Source of the DNA: Cornus controversa
Taxonomy: Eukaryota; Streptophyta; Magnoliopsida; Cornales; Cornaceae
Length of the DNA stretch: 64,000 nt
Reading direction: 5' to 3'
NCBI GenBank assembly: GCA_026545225.1
Contig: CM048848.1
Location: 44,405,806 to 44,469,805 of the forward strand
Below are positions 24,681-35,143 of this stretch, in pieces. How positions within the stretch are numbered: position 1 is the stretch's first letter; each line of letters opens with the position of its first letter. The notes under the pieces are model-generated. The model was given only the letters and a program-made list of their open reading frames with translations. It did no database searches and had not been told where the DNA came from. Position numbers and translations under genes: made by a program.

Positions 24681-25600
24681 TATTTTCTAATTATATTTAT
24701 TATTTGCCTTCATCCCTAACAAAAGCTCTTCCTATTTTAGAAAAAATAAAAATAATATTATAATTCTTACTTTTATAAATTTTCTAATTATATTTATTCT
24801 GTAGTTTCAAGTCATTTAATTTAATTAGAATTCTTTTTTTTCTTTAAATGTCAATTCTTTATATTTTTTTCTTTCTATTAGTCAAACATTCCAATTTTTT
24901 TCGTTTTCCTTCTATTAGTTGTTAGAATTCCAATTTGGTTCATACTTCATTCATAACACAAAACTCTTCCTATTTCAAAAAAAATAAAAATAAAATTATA
25001 ATTCTTATTTTTATAACTTCTCTAATTCTATTTATTTTTTCTCTCACACTTTATCTCCAACACACCATCTTTCTATTTTTAAAATTCAAAAAAATAAAAA
25101 ATAAATATTATAATTCTTATATATAGATATTTTTTTCTAATTCTATTTATTCTCTCACTAATGCATTCCTAACACATACTCCTAAAATATAATATTATTT
25201 AAATAAATATTTTTTTCTAATTTTATTTCTTCACTCTCTAACTTCATCCCTAACACAAACTCCTAAAATATAATATTATTTAATTCAATAAATATATAGA
25301 AACATAACCTTTCTAATGTACTAATGAAAAACACCATTTTTTTAATTTTTATAATGCATTTTTTAAACATAAAATTTTCTTAACTCTTAAATAAATATTA
25401 TTTTCTAATTCTATTTCTTCTCTCTCTCTCTATCTTCATTCCTAACACAAACTCCAAAATTGTAATATTATTTAAACAAGTATTCCTTTTCTAATTTTAT
25501 TTCTTCTCTCTTTAACTTCATTCCTAACATAAACTCCTAAAATATAATATTAATTAATGAAAAACACTACTAATGGAAAAACTTCTAAAGAAGAAAATTG
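24681..25600. repeat. AT-rich diverged tandem repeat, unit near 110 bp
   Basis: The phrase 'cttcatccctaacacaaactcc' followed by 'taaaatataatattattta' and 'ttctaattttatttcttctc' recurs at about 24708, 24944, 25160, 25245, 25434 and 25517 with substitutions and length changes. It looks like an old minisatellite. Open frames in it are low-complexity. Confidence 0.6.
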
Positions 25601-25844
25601 AACTAAATAATATTTAATGAGCTCACTTATTTTATAATTTAGTTATTATTTATGTACTAAATTAAAATATATATTTGAGTAAATTATTTTTATTAAGAAA
25701 TTGAACTTTGAGATTCAAATGTTAATTTACAATTTTTTTTTGAAATTAGATTTTACCCACGTGTTGTTTACAAGTATATATGTGTGTGTGTGTGTGTGTG
25801 TGTTGTGAGAGAGATAGAGAGAGGGATGAAGGGGGAGATAGAAC

Positions 25845-26668
25845 TAGGGGTGCAACCTGGGTTGGGTAATCCGAACCTAACCCGAGCCCAACCAGATTTT
25901 TTACGGGCTTGGGTAACTATTTTTACAATTAGGGTTGAGCTTAGGTTGAAAAACATTAACCCGAACTTAATTAGGGTTAGGCTTGGGTTGAGGTGCCAAC
26001 AACCCAAACTTGAATTGTAATATTATTTTTATTCATATTTTTTTATTTTAAATATATTATATATAATATTCAAATTATGATAACATCTTTCTTTTCAACT
26101 TTCTTTATTTAAATGTTAATTTATTGTATGTCAACACTTCGAATAATTAATTTCCTAAAAATTGTTTGTAATTTTAGAAATTTTTATTAAGTTCTTAATT
26201 TTTTGTGTGTTTAGGAGTAATCTAATGTGAAACTTATTAAAGATCATTTTAAATTTTCAACATGGAGATTAGTGATATAGATAATTCGAATTAACCCGAC
26301 TTTCTAACCAGAAATCTCAACCCAAGTTGCAAACCCGAGCTTAAAAATTTAATGATAGATTGGGTTAGGGTTGAGTAGTTAGTGTTGGAAGTAGGGTTCT
26401 GATTGAGTTAGGGTTGAACATTTCATATAGGGTAATGCTACTCAGGCAGAATTCGTAAGCAGAATTCATAGGCAGAATATTTTATATCCATTGGATGCAT
26501 GTGGTAGACCCCACCACATACACTCACCACATACATCCAATGGATGTAAAACATTCTTCCTATGAATTCTGCCTACGAATTATGCCTGAGTAGCATTACC
26601 CTTTCATATATAAGGTTGAACTCGAATTGTACCTCTAATTATCTCAACCCGCCCGAGTTGTAACCCTA
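25845..26668. mobile_element. Non-autonomous hAT element with exact 8-bp duplication, carrying a nested element
   Basis: GATAGAAC is present at 25837-25844 and 26669-26676. The termini are TAGGGGTGCAACCTGGGTTGG and the inverted GAGTTGTAACCCTA. Subterminal repeats of AACCC/GGGTT lie on both sides. No transposase is present. The element is interrupted at 26430-26601 by a Mutator-type miniature with its own duplication, so without it this copy would be about 643 bp. Confidence 0.9.
26430..26601. mobile_element. Mutator-like miniature foldback element, nested, exact 9-bp duplication
   Basis: TTTCATATA is found at 26421-26429 and 26602-26610. The ends GGGTAATGCTACTCAGGCA and TGCCTGAGTAGCATTACCC are perfect 19-bp inverted repeats, and the two 70-bp arms pair with few mismatches around a short loop near 26510. 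A 9-bp duplication and long arms point to Mutator superfamily. It is younger than the hAT element that it interrupts. Confidence 0.92.
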
Positions 26669-26676
26669 GATAGAAC

Positions 26677-27328
26677 CTAAAGTTAGGGTTTGAGTCTTGT
26701 GGTGGCCCGCGAAGAACCAAGAAGCAATAGGCACTTTTGTCCATTTTTTAGAGTTGAGAAAGTGAGATTCTGATTAAAATTGGTGGACTTATCTTGAAAT
26801 GATAGAGTGTTTTGCAGAGCACCTATTCCCATGCATGCAACCAATTAAAAATTTCAAATATACATGTTCTCATATGATATATAATATATAATTGTAAAAA
26901 ATTGAGTTTAGTTTGTTCGGAGTTAATTAATATGACTAGGTTAACGGTAGACGTAAAAGAGGTTATGAGGCTAAAAGTGGGAGTTGTGACAGAATTTGTG
27001 AGCTTATTGTCTTTACCTTAGGTAAGCGTTTGCAAGAGTGCAAGATAGAATTTGGGGCACAACTATATGTCATTATATTATCACAGTGTTATAATATTAT
27101 TAATATTAATATATATATATATATATAATAAAAATAGTTCAGTTTGGTCTTAATGGGTTGTGAACCGAAAACTAATGGTTCCTAAAATTTAGAACTAGAA
27201 CCGAAAAATTGAATGTAATGATTCAGCTCAACTACGATTCTTTATAGTTTAGTTTGATTCAATTCGGTTTACCAGTTTTAGTTCATTGTGTACCTTTAGG
27301 ACCTGTTGTTCCAAGTAGGGATTGCAAG
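26677..27328. other. Intergenic, no gene recognised
   Basis: AT-rich with an (AT)n run near 27110-27126. The segment 27135-27290 contains GAACCGAAA/TTCGGTT-type phrases like those of the AACCG-rich elements nearby, and may be a further eroded copy. Confidence 0.35.
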
Positions 27329-27840
27329 TAGGGGTGCACAAAGAATCGATAGAACCGCAACCGTAAGGAACCATACTTGAACCGAACCGAATCGTTCACT
27401 ACAGTTCCGATTCTAGTTCCAAATCAAGGAACCGAAACTGGAACCGGAACCGTTAGAATATATATATATATATATATATATAATATAATATAATATAAAT
27501 GAATAATAATAGCTTCTAAGTTCTAGTGTTTTATATAAATATATAATATATAAAATATATAAATAAATACTAATACCTTCTAAATTCTAGTGTTCTATTT
27601 ATATAAAGTATAAAATATATAGATAAATACATTTAGCTTATAAGTTCTAATGTTCTATATATTTATATAATATAAGATATATATATAAATATTAATAGCT
27701 TCTAATCTATTATTATAACCAGGGGTGCACAAGTACCAGTGTGTATCTTGCCAATGTTTATAAAAAAAAAATTGACAAAGAACTGTTGAGGAATCGGAAC
27801 CGCAACCGCAAAGAATTGGAACCGAACCAAAGTCAACGGT
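27329..27840. mobile_element. hAT-like miniature element, AACCG-rich family (copy 2)
   Basis: It begins TAGGGGTGCACAAAG and has the same sequence order as copy 1 at 11392: clustered ACCGAACCG motifs, then AT-rich thirds each with 'ttctaagttctagtg', then 'gtgtgtatcttgccaatg', then CGGAACCG motifs. The right terminus is missing where Tourist-like fragments begin, so this copy was probably cut by later insertion or deletion. No duplication was found. Confidence 0.65.
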
Positions 27841-27900
27841 TTCTTAATTTTCAAAAGCCGAAAGCCGCTTTTAAAGCCAATCCAATGGTTTCTTAATTTT

Positions 27901-28054
27901 GGTCCTGTTCGGATTGACTTTTGAAAAGTGGTTTTCGATTTTTCAAGCTCAAAAGTCGTTTAAAGGAAGCTGGTGGGTACCAGCTTCCTCATTTAACTTC
28001 TGCTTCTCTTTTTCTTCTGTGTAAAAGTCGAAGCCAAAGCTCTACCAACAGAGC
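27901..28054 (-). mobile_element. Tourist-like miniature element, inverted partial copy
   Basis: It reads, in reverse order, the same parts as the intact copy at 28124: GGTCCTGTTCGGATTG, 'aagctcaaaag', 'aaaggaagctgg', 'cgaagccaaagctct'. A further 35-bp scrap of the same family at 27851-27885 lies just left of it, between two copies of GGTTTCTTAATTTT. So three pieces of one family sit together in opposing orientations. Confidence 0.65.
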
Positions 28055-28123
28055 ATTTATCTTTTAGTCTTGCTTTTATCACTTACCTTTTTGAAATTAT
28101 TTTTACAAATGTTGAAAAACTAA

Positions 28124-28337
28124 GGCCCTGTTTGGCAGAGCTTTTGCTTCGGCTTTTACGCAGAATAAAAAGATAAGCAGAAGCTAAATCTCAGGAAGCT
28201 GATACCCCCTAACTTCCTTTAAACGCTCTTTTTGGACTCCGAATCTCTTCTGTCTTACCAATCCAAACACTCTCTAAAATGGCTTTTGAGCTTGAAAAGC
28301 TGAAAGCCGCTTTTTAAAAACCAATCCAAGCAGGGCC
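28124..28337 (+). mobile_element. Tourist-like (PIF/Harbinger) miniature element with TAA duplication
   Basis: TAA stands at 28121-28123 and 28338-28340. The ends are GGCCCTGTTTGG and CCAAGCAGGGCC. The interior is AAAGC/GCTTT-rich and non-coding. The 3-bp TAA duplication and GGSCC terminus fit Tourist-like elements of the PIF/Harbinger superfamily. Confidence 0.8.
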
Positions 28338-28581
28338 TAAGCCAGTAATGTCAAGCACTTCCCAGCATATCAGTTTTGCCACTTCCTCAGCTGCTCTAAA
28401 GCCAGGCAGCTCGATAAACCACTCAACCATCTACATTAGAGTTGATCCATGAGGGAGATTCCATGAAAAAAAATTAGAAAACCAGCTCCAAACCTGAGCA
28501 ACAATTACACAACGAAAAAAAAATTATCTCGCATATTCTCAGCAACAAATCAATTATAAAAGACAGAAGAAGATAGATCTG

Positions 28582-29573
28582 TCACGCCGCGATTTTTGGA
28601 ACATGATTAAAATAATAAAATAAATTAAAAACCTTCAATAATTAAAAATAAAAATTAAACATTAAAAGAACCATTGCAATAATCCAACAAACATTCTTCA
28701 CTTTAATGAAACATGACTTGTGCAACAACTTTGACTTAGAAAGAACATATGATTAAAGTCATCTAATACAATATTGAAAATCAAGTAGCATTTTCTTAAA
28801 ACTTCTTTTATCCAAAAACTTTCTTAAGTGAGTTCAAAAAAACCTTCGTTACTTCTTACTTCTACTGAACCTGAAAAATATTGGGGTGAGCACAATCGCC
28901 CAATAAGAGAAAATCTCCAAATCCATAAATACCATAAACATAATACAAAAGAGCATGAAACTTTTATAAATATAAATTAAGCATAACTAAATAATAAAAA
29001 ATAACAAATATTAACATCAGTGCAATAACAAAATAACCTTCTGAAATAAATTCAAACTAAAACATGTTAAGCAAACAAATTTACCAACCCCGTCATGTAT
29101 ACTGCACATACCAGTGGATTTTCGGTCATTCTCACAGCAGACTGCTGACCCCAACTATAGTCCGAAATAGTTCTCGATTTTTCAATCGAAGGGTACCCTT
29201 CCTATTTTCAATCGATTACACATGATCAAGCACACACCATTAAATTTCATCCATATCCAAAGACAAGATACAATTCGAGTATCATTTTCTAAAACAATTA
29301 TTTTTGTATCGTTGAAATCACAAGATAAAACTTTTCTCTTCCAAATCTCTATTCATGTACTAAATTTCACTTGACCAATAATTAAATACGTAATCAAATA
29401 AATCATCCAAAAATAACAATTGACCAGTTTCTTTGTTAGTCTTACTACACAGATCAAGACACTCAAGATCTAAAACTATAATTTGACAAAAGTGAGCTTT
29501 GAGTTTCCCGGTAAGTAAAAAGACTTTTAATTTACCTTTTTCACAATTCATGAAATTGACCACATGTAATCTA
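28582..29573 (+). repeat. LTR-type fossil fragment
   Basis: It opens TGTCACGCCGCGATTTTTGG and continues 'aacatgattaaaataataaaataaa', closely similar to the minus-strand reading that starts at 35143. Further in are 'gggtgagcacaatcgccc' and 'gggtacccttcc'. Its far end is not resolved because the hAT element at 29582 follows. LTR-like sequence (about 30240-30785) also occurs inside that element. No coding domain was seen. Confidence 0.45.
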
Positions 29574-29581
29574 CATACATA

Positions 29582-31042
29582 TAGGGGCGGAGCTAGGATT
29601 CAAGTTTAGGGGGGGTGTAGTGTATTTTGGTGGAGAAAAAAAAAAGACAAATATAAATTTTTCATGTAAAAGACTAACAAAAATTGAAAAAATACAACAA
29701 AATCATTATTTTTTCAATGAGTAATATAATATTCTTAATCTATTGTGTTCAAACCATTTGACAAGTTTAACAAATTTGCACAACAAAAACGATTTGTATT
29801 GACTCTCAATTTACCCAAAAAAATAAATTTAGTCAATTTTATTTCTTTTTTAGATATAATGATTATCAACGAGGAAATGAAAACCAATATAATAGAAAAG
29901 GGCAACGTAATTTAATGTTATTGAAAGAAAATTAGAAATAGAATCCTTAGAGAGTTAAAAGTATCAAAGCTTAAAAAAAATTTAAATGTAAAGAAAGATT
30001 TACATCTAGCCATTTAGGATTTTCATATTCTATGAAAAATAAATGTATTTTACTGCAAAAGAAACGAATAATCAAGCGTTAGTGATAGAGAAACAGAATT
30101 AGAGAAGGTTGATTTGCTTTCTCTATCTCTCATTCGCAAACTCAAAGAGGAAGCTGTAGTGCAGTCATGAAGAGACCGCTGGAGTGAAATCACGAATAGA
30201 GATAATGATCTATTGTTAACCTTGAAGGTTTTTTTTTTTCAAAAATTAAAAGGTATAACTACACTTTGATACCACGTTCTCACGCTCTAAATTTTCAAAC
30301 CTGGTGTGATAAAAAGAATTAAATTAAAAGTCGAAACTCAATTGTCAATGCTCTTGAAACTTGGTCAAATTATTTTTTTTCCTTCAAATAAAAGAAATTC
30401 ATTTTTCTCAAGATTTAAATAACTAGGCTCTATGCACTTAGAATTTGTTCCATAAAATATTTTTATTGAAAGACGACTTCGAAATACTCAATTTAGGCTC
30501 AACTTTTGCCAATTAGTTATCAATCTTTTAGTTTAAAAAGAATATATAAAACAAATTTAAGAAAATAATTACACACAATACACCCCATTTTCCATTATTT
30601 CTCATCGTATAACACACAAGTGAATGTATATATATATTTTTCTTCCTTTATCTCACTTCAAGTCTCAATACTCTCACTATACATAAAATCTTTTGATAAA
30701 ACGAAATCCATTGAATAGATAATTTTGAGAACTTCCATTTGAGTACCATTTTTACCATGTTTTGACCTAGGACGGAAATGTTACGAATTATTGAAATATA
30801 AAAAAAATTCATATATACATGTTTTATTACTATATCTTTACCATTACTAATTCAAATTCAAATAACTTCTCTTGAATCTTTACCATTACTAATTTATTAG
30901 AGTAAAATAAAAATTGAGGAGGGGCATTTTTGAAATTTACAAAAAATAAGTATATAATAGTAAAAAAAAAAATTATTTCAGGGGGGGCACATGCCCCTCC
31001 CCCCCCCCCCCCCCCCCGAGGCACACACTGGCTCCGCCAGTG
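29582..31042. mobile_element. hAT-type element, CACTGGCGGAGC termini, 8-bp duplication
   Basis: CATACATA is present at 29574-29581 and 31043-31050. The ends TAGGGGCGGAGC and GCTCCGCCAGTG are inverted repeats with 10 of 12 matches. A G tract follows the left end and a 20-nt C tract (about 30999-31018) precedes the right end, both typical of this family. The termini resemble those I recall for TTF-finger hAT elements, the class of the transposase remnant at 7847. No intact transposase is present; part of the interior looks LTR-derived. Confidence 0.72.
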
Positions 31043-31050
31043 CATACATA

Positions 31051-33611
31051 CTTATATCTATATTACATTTGATCTTGGTATAACAAGGACAAAAAAAACT
31101 AATCTAACGGTCAAAAGTGGTTAAAAAACCAATCATGCGGTTCAAAATGTCTTTTGCTATTTACGGTCTAAAATTACTCTTTTTATCTACAATCTAGTGG
31201 TCACAATTCACTCCAGCCTAAATTCAAATTTAAACCTTCACCTACTCTCACACCTAAAATAACATTCACTCCCACCTAAATTCAAAATTTAAACCTCACC
31301 TACCCTTACACCATTTATTGCTATAATTCAAAAACGGCCACAGAAGACCATAACAGAAAACCCACTCACCCACTATTTTCATCGTCAGCTAAAACCACTG
31401 CCAACCACCATGCCTAGCTTCATTCATCTTCACCCACGTAGGTGGTGGTCCATCCTTCTACTTCCCTCTCACTCTCTTTCTCTTGAATTCATTGGTGGGT
31501 CTTCATTCGACTTTATGGTTAGGTAGTAACAGAGGGTGTGCATGGCTTTGGGTGGAAGAAAACTAGGTCATGGGTCTTCATTCAGCTTCATGGTTCGGTA
31601 GTAGTAGTAGAGGGTGTACATGGTGGGGAGGATATGGAAGTGGTCGGTGAAAAGCTTCTTTATGCATGGCTTCGATTGAAAGAAAACCCGGTAGTGGAGC
31701 ATGGCTGTGGTGGGCCTTGGTGGTGCGGTAATGGCTGTGCTGTCGGAGAAAATGAGGATTGAGGTCCGACCATGGTGGGTCTTCAATGAAGGTCCAATGA
31801 TTAAATGAGACAGCGGAGACAGATGCGCCATGGGAAGACGGTGGTTGATGGAGGTTGGAGTTGGGTCTTCTCGGATTCAATGGTGGTTCTACATGCTTGG
31901 AAGGTAGCAACGGTGGCCTGCGATGGCTGTAGCTTGGTCGGAGAAGATGGTGGCTTAATGATGGTTGAAGCTACGGTGGTGGGTCTGTTGTGTATTCAGT
32001 ATTTGCCCTAAGTAGGTAAGTAAAAGGTACAATTAAGGATATAATACTATCATACAATACATATGGTGCAAAAATAGTACAGTAAACCAATGGAATAGTC
32101 ATTGTTCATATGCCGCAGATATCTTCAACCTTGAATTCAATACTTGTCGATAGCATATTAAACCAACAAAATGTAATTCAGCAAATTTAAAATAAAATAT
32201 TAGTAGAGGAAATTCTCTAACAAAAGTACCTGATGATGCATTGATGATTTAAAATAAATTTAAGGGTTCCAGCTCATTTGCAACCACTCTTTGTGAAATA
32301 GAAGAGCAAGAAGAACTCAACTCACAACCACCTCTCACGCAACCGACCCATGCCGCTTTCCCCTCTCTTTCTACATCACTCAATCTCTATATCACTATCC
32401 CACTCATCTGACCACACATTCTTCCTCCTACCTCATTTTCTTTTCCTCTTTAGGTCTTCAAGGTGAAAATGCAACAACTCCCGTCCTCCACCATCCACAC
32501 CACCTTCATTCTCTCCATCTCTTTTTCTCTTTCTTTCTCACACAAACATGGTGGACACGCCATCAAGTCCATCAACGACGAGCTCCCTCCGGCAAACACC
32601 ATCTAGGGTCACCGCTGCAACTCTTGTGCCTCCGTCGCCCCTCCGACAAACACCACTTGTGGTCATCGATGTCAACACAACTCTCGTGCACCCACCATCT
32701 ATGGTCACCGCTGTAACTTTTGTGCCTTTGCTGCCCCTTCGACACACACTGCCTCTAGTCACCACTGCCAATGAAACTCCTGTGCCCCCACCCATTGTGG
32801 TTTTCCAACCAAGGTACGGCCAAAACAAATTTTATTATTTTATTTCAATCTTTTCTATTTCCTCTAATCTCTCTCCCCCACCGACATTCATTCCCTCAAC
32901 AGTAGAGGTTATGGGTTTTTGATGGTTGCTAAAGAAGAAATGGGTTGGTTGAAATGAGTTTTTGATGGTGCAATATTTGATGGTGGCTGGAGATGAAATA
33001 GGTTAATTGAAATGATGGTGTGGGATTTGTTGGTGGCTCAGCTGTAGGTGGTTGTGATGCTATCGAGGAAGTGGAGAAACTTGGTGCCAAGGTGAGGGTG
33101 TTTAAATGGTGGGTTTATGAGATAGGTGTTCTGTTATGGTTTTTGTTATTCAATTCATATTTGGAATTGTATTATGGTTTGGTTCTCTGGGTTGATTAAC
33201 AATTTTTATTTTTTACTTTATTTTGTTGAATGGTTTATGTGGCCTAACTTTGTTTCTGTGCAACTAAGAATAAGTTTACTTGATTATTATGTTTTTTTGT
33301 TTCATTTTATGATGATGCATTGATGATTTTGTAAATTGAGGTATTGATCAATATGTTAATGGTCGATTGCAGTTTCCTCTGTCTTATCTAAATCGTTAGC
33401 AGCCTTAGTTAGAGCCATTGTGTCGTTGGGTATTGATTTTAATAACTGTTTTGAAACTCTTACACTTCTCTGTTTTTCCATGATAGTGTTTAGAAGCTAG
33501 AATCCCTCCCTATCTCTTTGGGGTGCAATTTTAATTATGATATAAAGTTACAATGTTTTAGTGCTTACTAATTAGGCAAGCAGATTATTGAAACTACCAA
33601 AAATATGTAAG
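31051..33611. other. Unassigned repeats, GGTGG-rich and minisatellite sequence
   Basis: At 31490-31700 a phrase 'ggtcttcattc..cttcatggtt' is tandemly doubled inside GGT/GTG-rich DNA. The plus frame at 32548-32922 encodes a Thr/Pro/Val-rich repeat that merely follows a minisatellite. 33000-33600 is AT-rich. Nothing matches a protein family I know. A degenerate non-autonomous element or captured gene scraps are possible. Confidence 0.35.
32587..32800. repeat. Minisatellite, unit about 55-65 bp
   Basis: Units of the form 'ctccgacaaacaccat..gtcaccgctgcaactcttgtgcc' recur about four times with substitutions and small length changes. It generates an open frame on each strand. Confidence 0.6.
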
Positions 33612-34780
33612 TTTGGGGGTGTGATCGGCGTTGAATGTTACGCATTCTAGCCTCTTAATTTACATATTTTATTCTCTTAGTGATAGGTTATATGTGATTT
33701 TACTCTATTTTTGTATTTTCTGTATTTTTCAGGGCCTTAATGATTATTTCAGATAAAACCATGATTTTGGGTTTTTAAAGATGATATCCAAGAAGGTTAT
33801 ATGAAGCCTAAATTTAATGGGTCCATTCAACTCCATATTTCAACTCAGAACAACCCAATAAAGTGGTACAAGAGAAGTACAACTGCTTAAGGAGGTTACG
33901 GGCCTGAAGCCCAATTTTGCACTTAATTCAGTTTTAATCCCGTTTTGGAAATTGGACTGAAAAGCTTATTTTCGAGTGTTAATTCGACTTAATTCCCGCG
34001 TGGGTTGAACGAAATTCAATTCTGGACACTTTTGTATTTCACAAAATTTCGTGAATCGGACTTCTACTGAGTCAAAACTTGGGCCGAAAGTCAGCAGAAA
34101 AATCTACCTATTTAGGGCTACGGGAAAACCCTAATTATTTCCTAATTGGATTAGGACTTTATCTCCTAATTGGATTAGGACTTTATGTATTCTCTTGGGG
34201 TATAAAGAGGTGAATTGGAGGTTGTTTTGGGAGAAAAGAAGTGGAGGCCAAGGCAGAGAAGACAGAGACAATCTGGGTTTTATTTATTCATTATGTCTTT
34301 TATTATTTTGTTATCTTCTTCTTCTACTATGTGTAACTAAATTCCTCAACTAGGGTTGAGGAGGAAACCTTCATTAATGAAGTGAAGTTCTTTTGTTAAT
34401 TAATTGATTCACATGTGTGTGATTTAATTGCTTATGATTTTTTCTTCTTGTGATTAATTATTTTATAATTCTTTCACCATCTATATCATGTATATGTGGT
34501 AGTTAGAAAGTATTATATGGATTTAATGGTGGTGGAATCCGAAACCTTAGTTATTTTCTCTATTTGATTTTAATTGTATTATTTTATTTGCATATTAGTT
34601 TAATCTCTCTCAAATCAACCAAATTTTGTTTAAACTAGATTAGTTTTAAATTAATTTGAATTTGTATTAGTTTTTTCTCAAAGCATTCCCTTGGGTTCGA
34701 CCTCATTCTTGCCGATCTATACTTCAATAGATTCGTACACTTGCGAGTTATTTTACACTTTTAAAACAACATCAAGTTTT
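33612..34780 (+). repeat. Gypsy-type LTR fossil with promoter (possible solo LTR)
   Basis: It has the build of a long plant Gypsy LTR: 'gggggtgtgatcggcgttg' on the left, a TATA box GGTATAAAGAGG near 34200, and near the right end 'cccttgggttcgacctc' and 'agattcgtacacttgcgag', phrases I associate with Athila/Tat-like elements. Just ahead of the TATA box a 24-bp phrase (cctaattggattaggacttt) is repeated in tandem. No internal coding region follows, so a solo LTR or fragment is likely. Borders are approximate. Confidence 0.55.
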
Positions 34781-34782
34781 TT

Positions 34783-35143
34783 GCCTAACACCTTCCCCAC
34801 GTATAACAAACTCTCGAATTCAGTTTTGGAAGACTACATGGCAACTCACATTTGTCCAATGAATATCCCCTCAGTCAATCATTTGGTGAATTAGCACACC
34901 ACAACTCAATGTTAGGCGGTGACCCCATTTAATCAAGCATACGGCCCTATTCCACATCCAAACACCAACCCTCATCGCATTTTAGGTTCAAATTAAGACC
35001 TCGTAATCAAGCCACCCGCTCGCTCTTTCTATCTAACCCCGTGGTCGGGCGGTCGCATGCGGGTTTCACGAGCACAATAATTTTCGTTTCATTTTATAGT
35101 TTTTATTTTTTATTTTATCATGTCCTAAAAATCGGGGGCATCT
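34783..35143 (-). repeat. LTR-type fossil fragment
   Basis: On the minus strand it starts CCCCCGATTTTTAGGACATG and runs to 'gtggggaaggtgttaggca'. The first 50 bases align with the start of the fragment at 28582 in the other orientation. It directly abuts the Gypsy-type LTR on its left. Confidence 0.5.

Noticed and set aside
32548-32922. 124-codon Thr/Pro-rich open frame
   Set aside because: It follows a minisatellite; an equally long frame exists on the other strand, so it is composition and not a gene.
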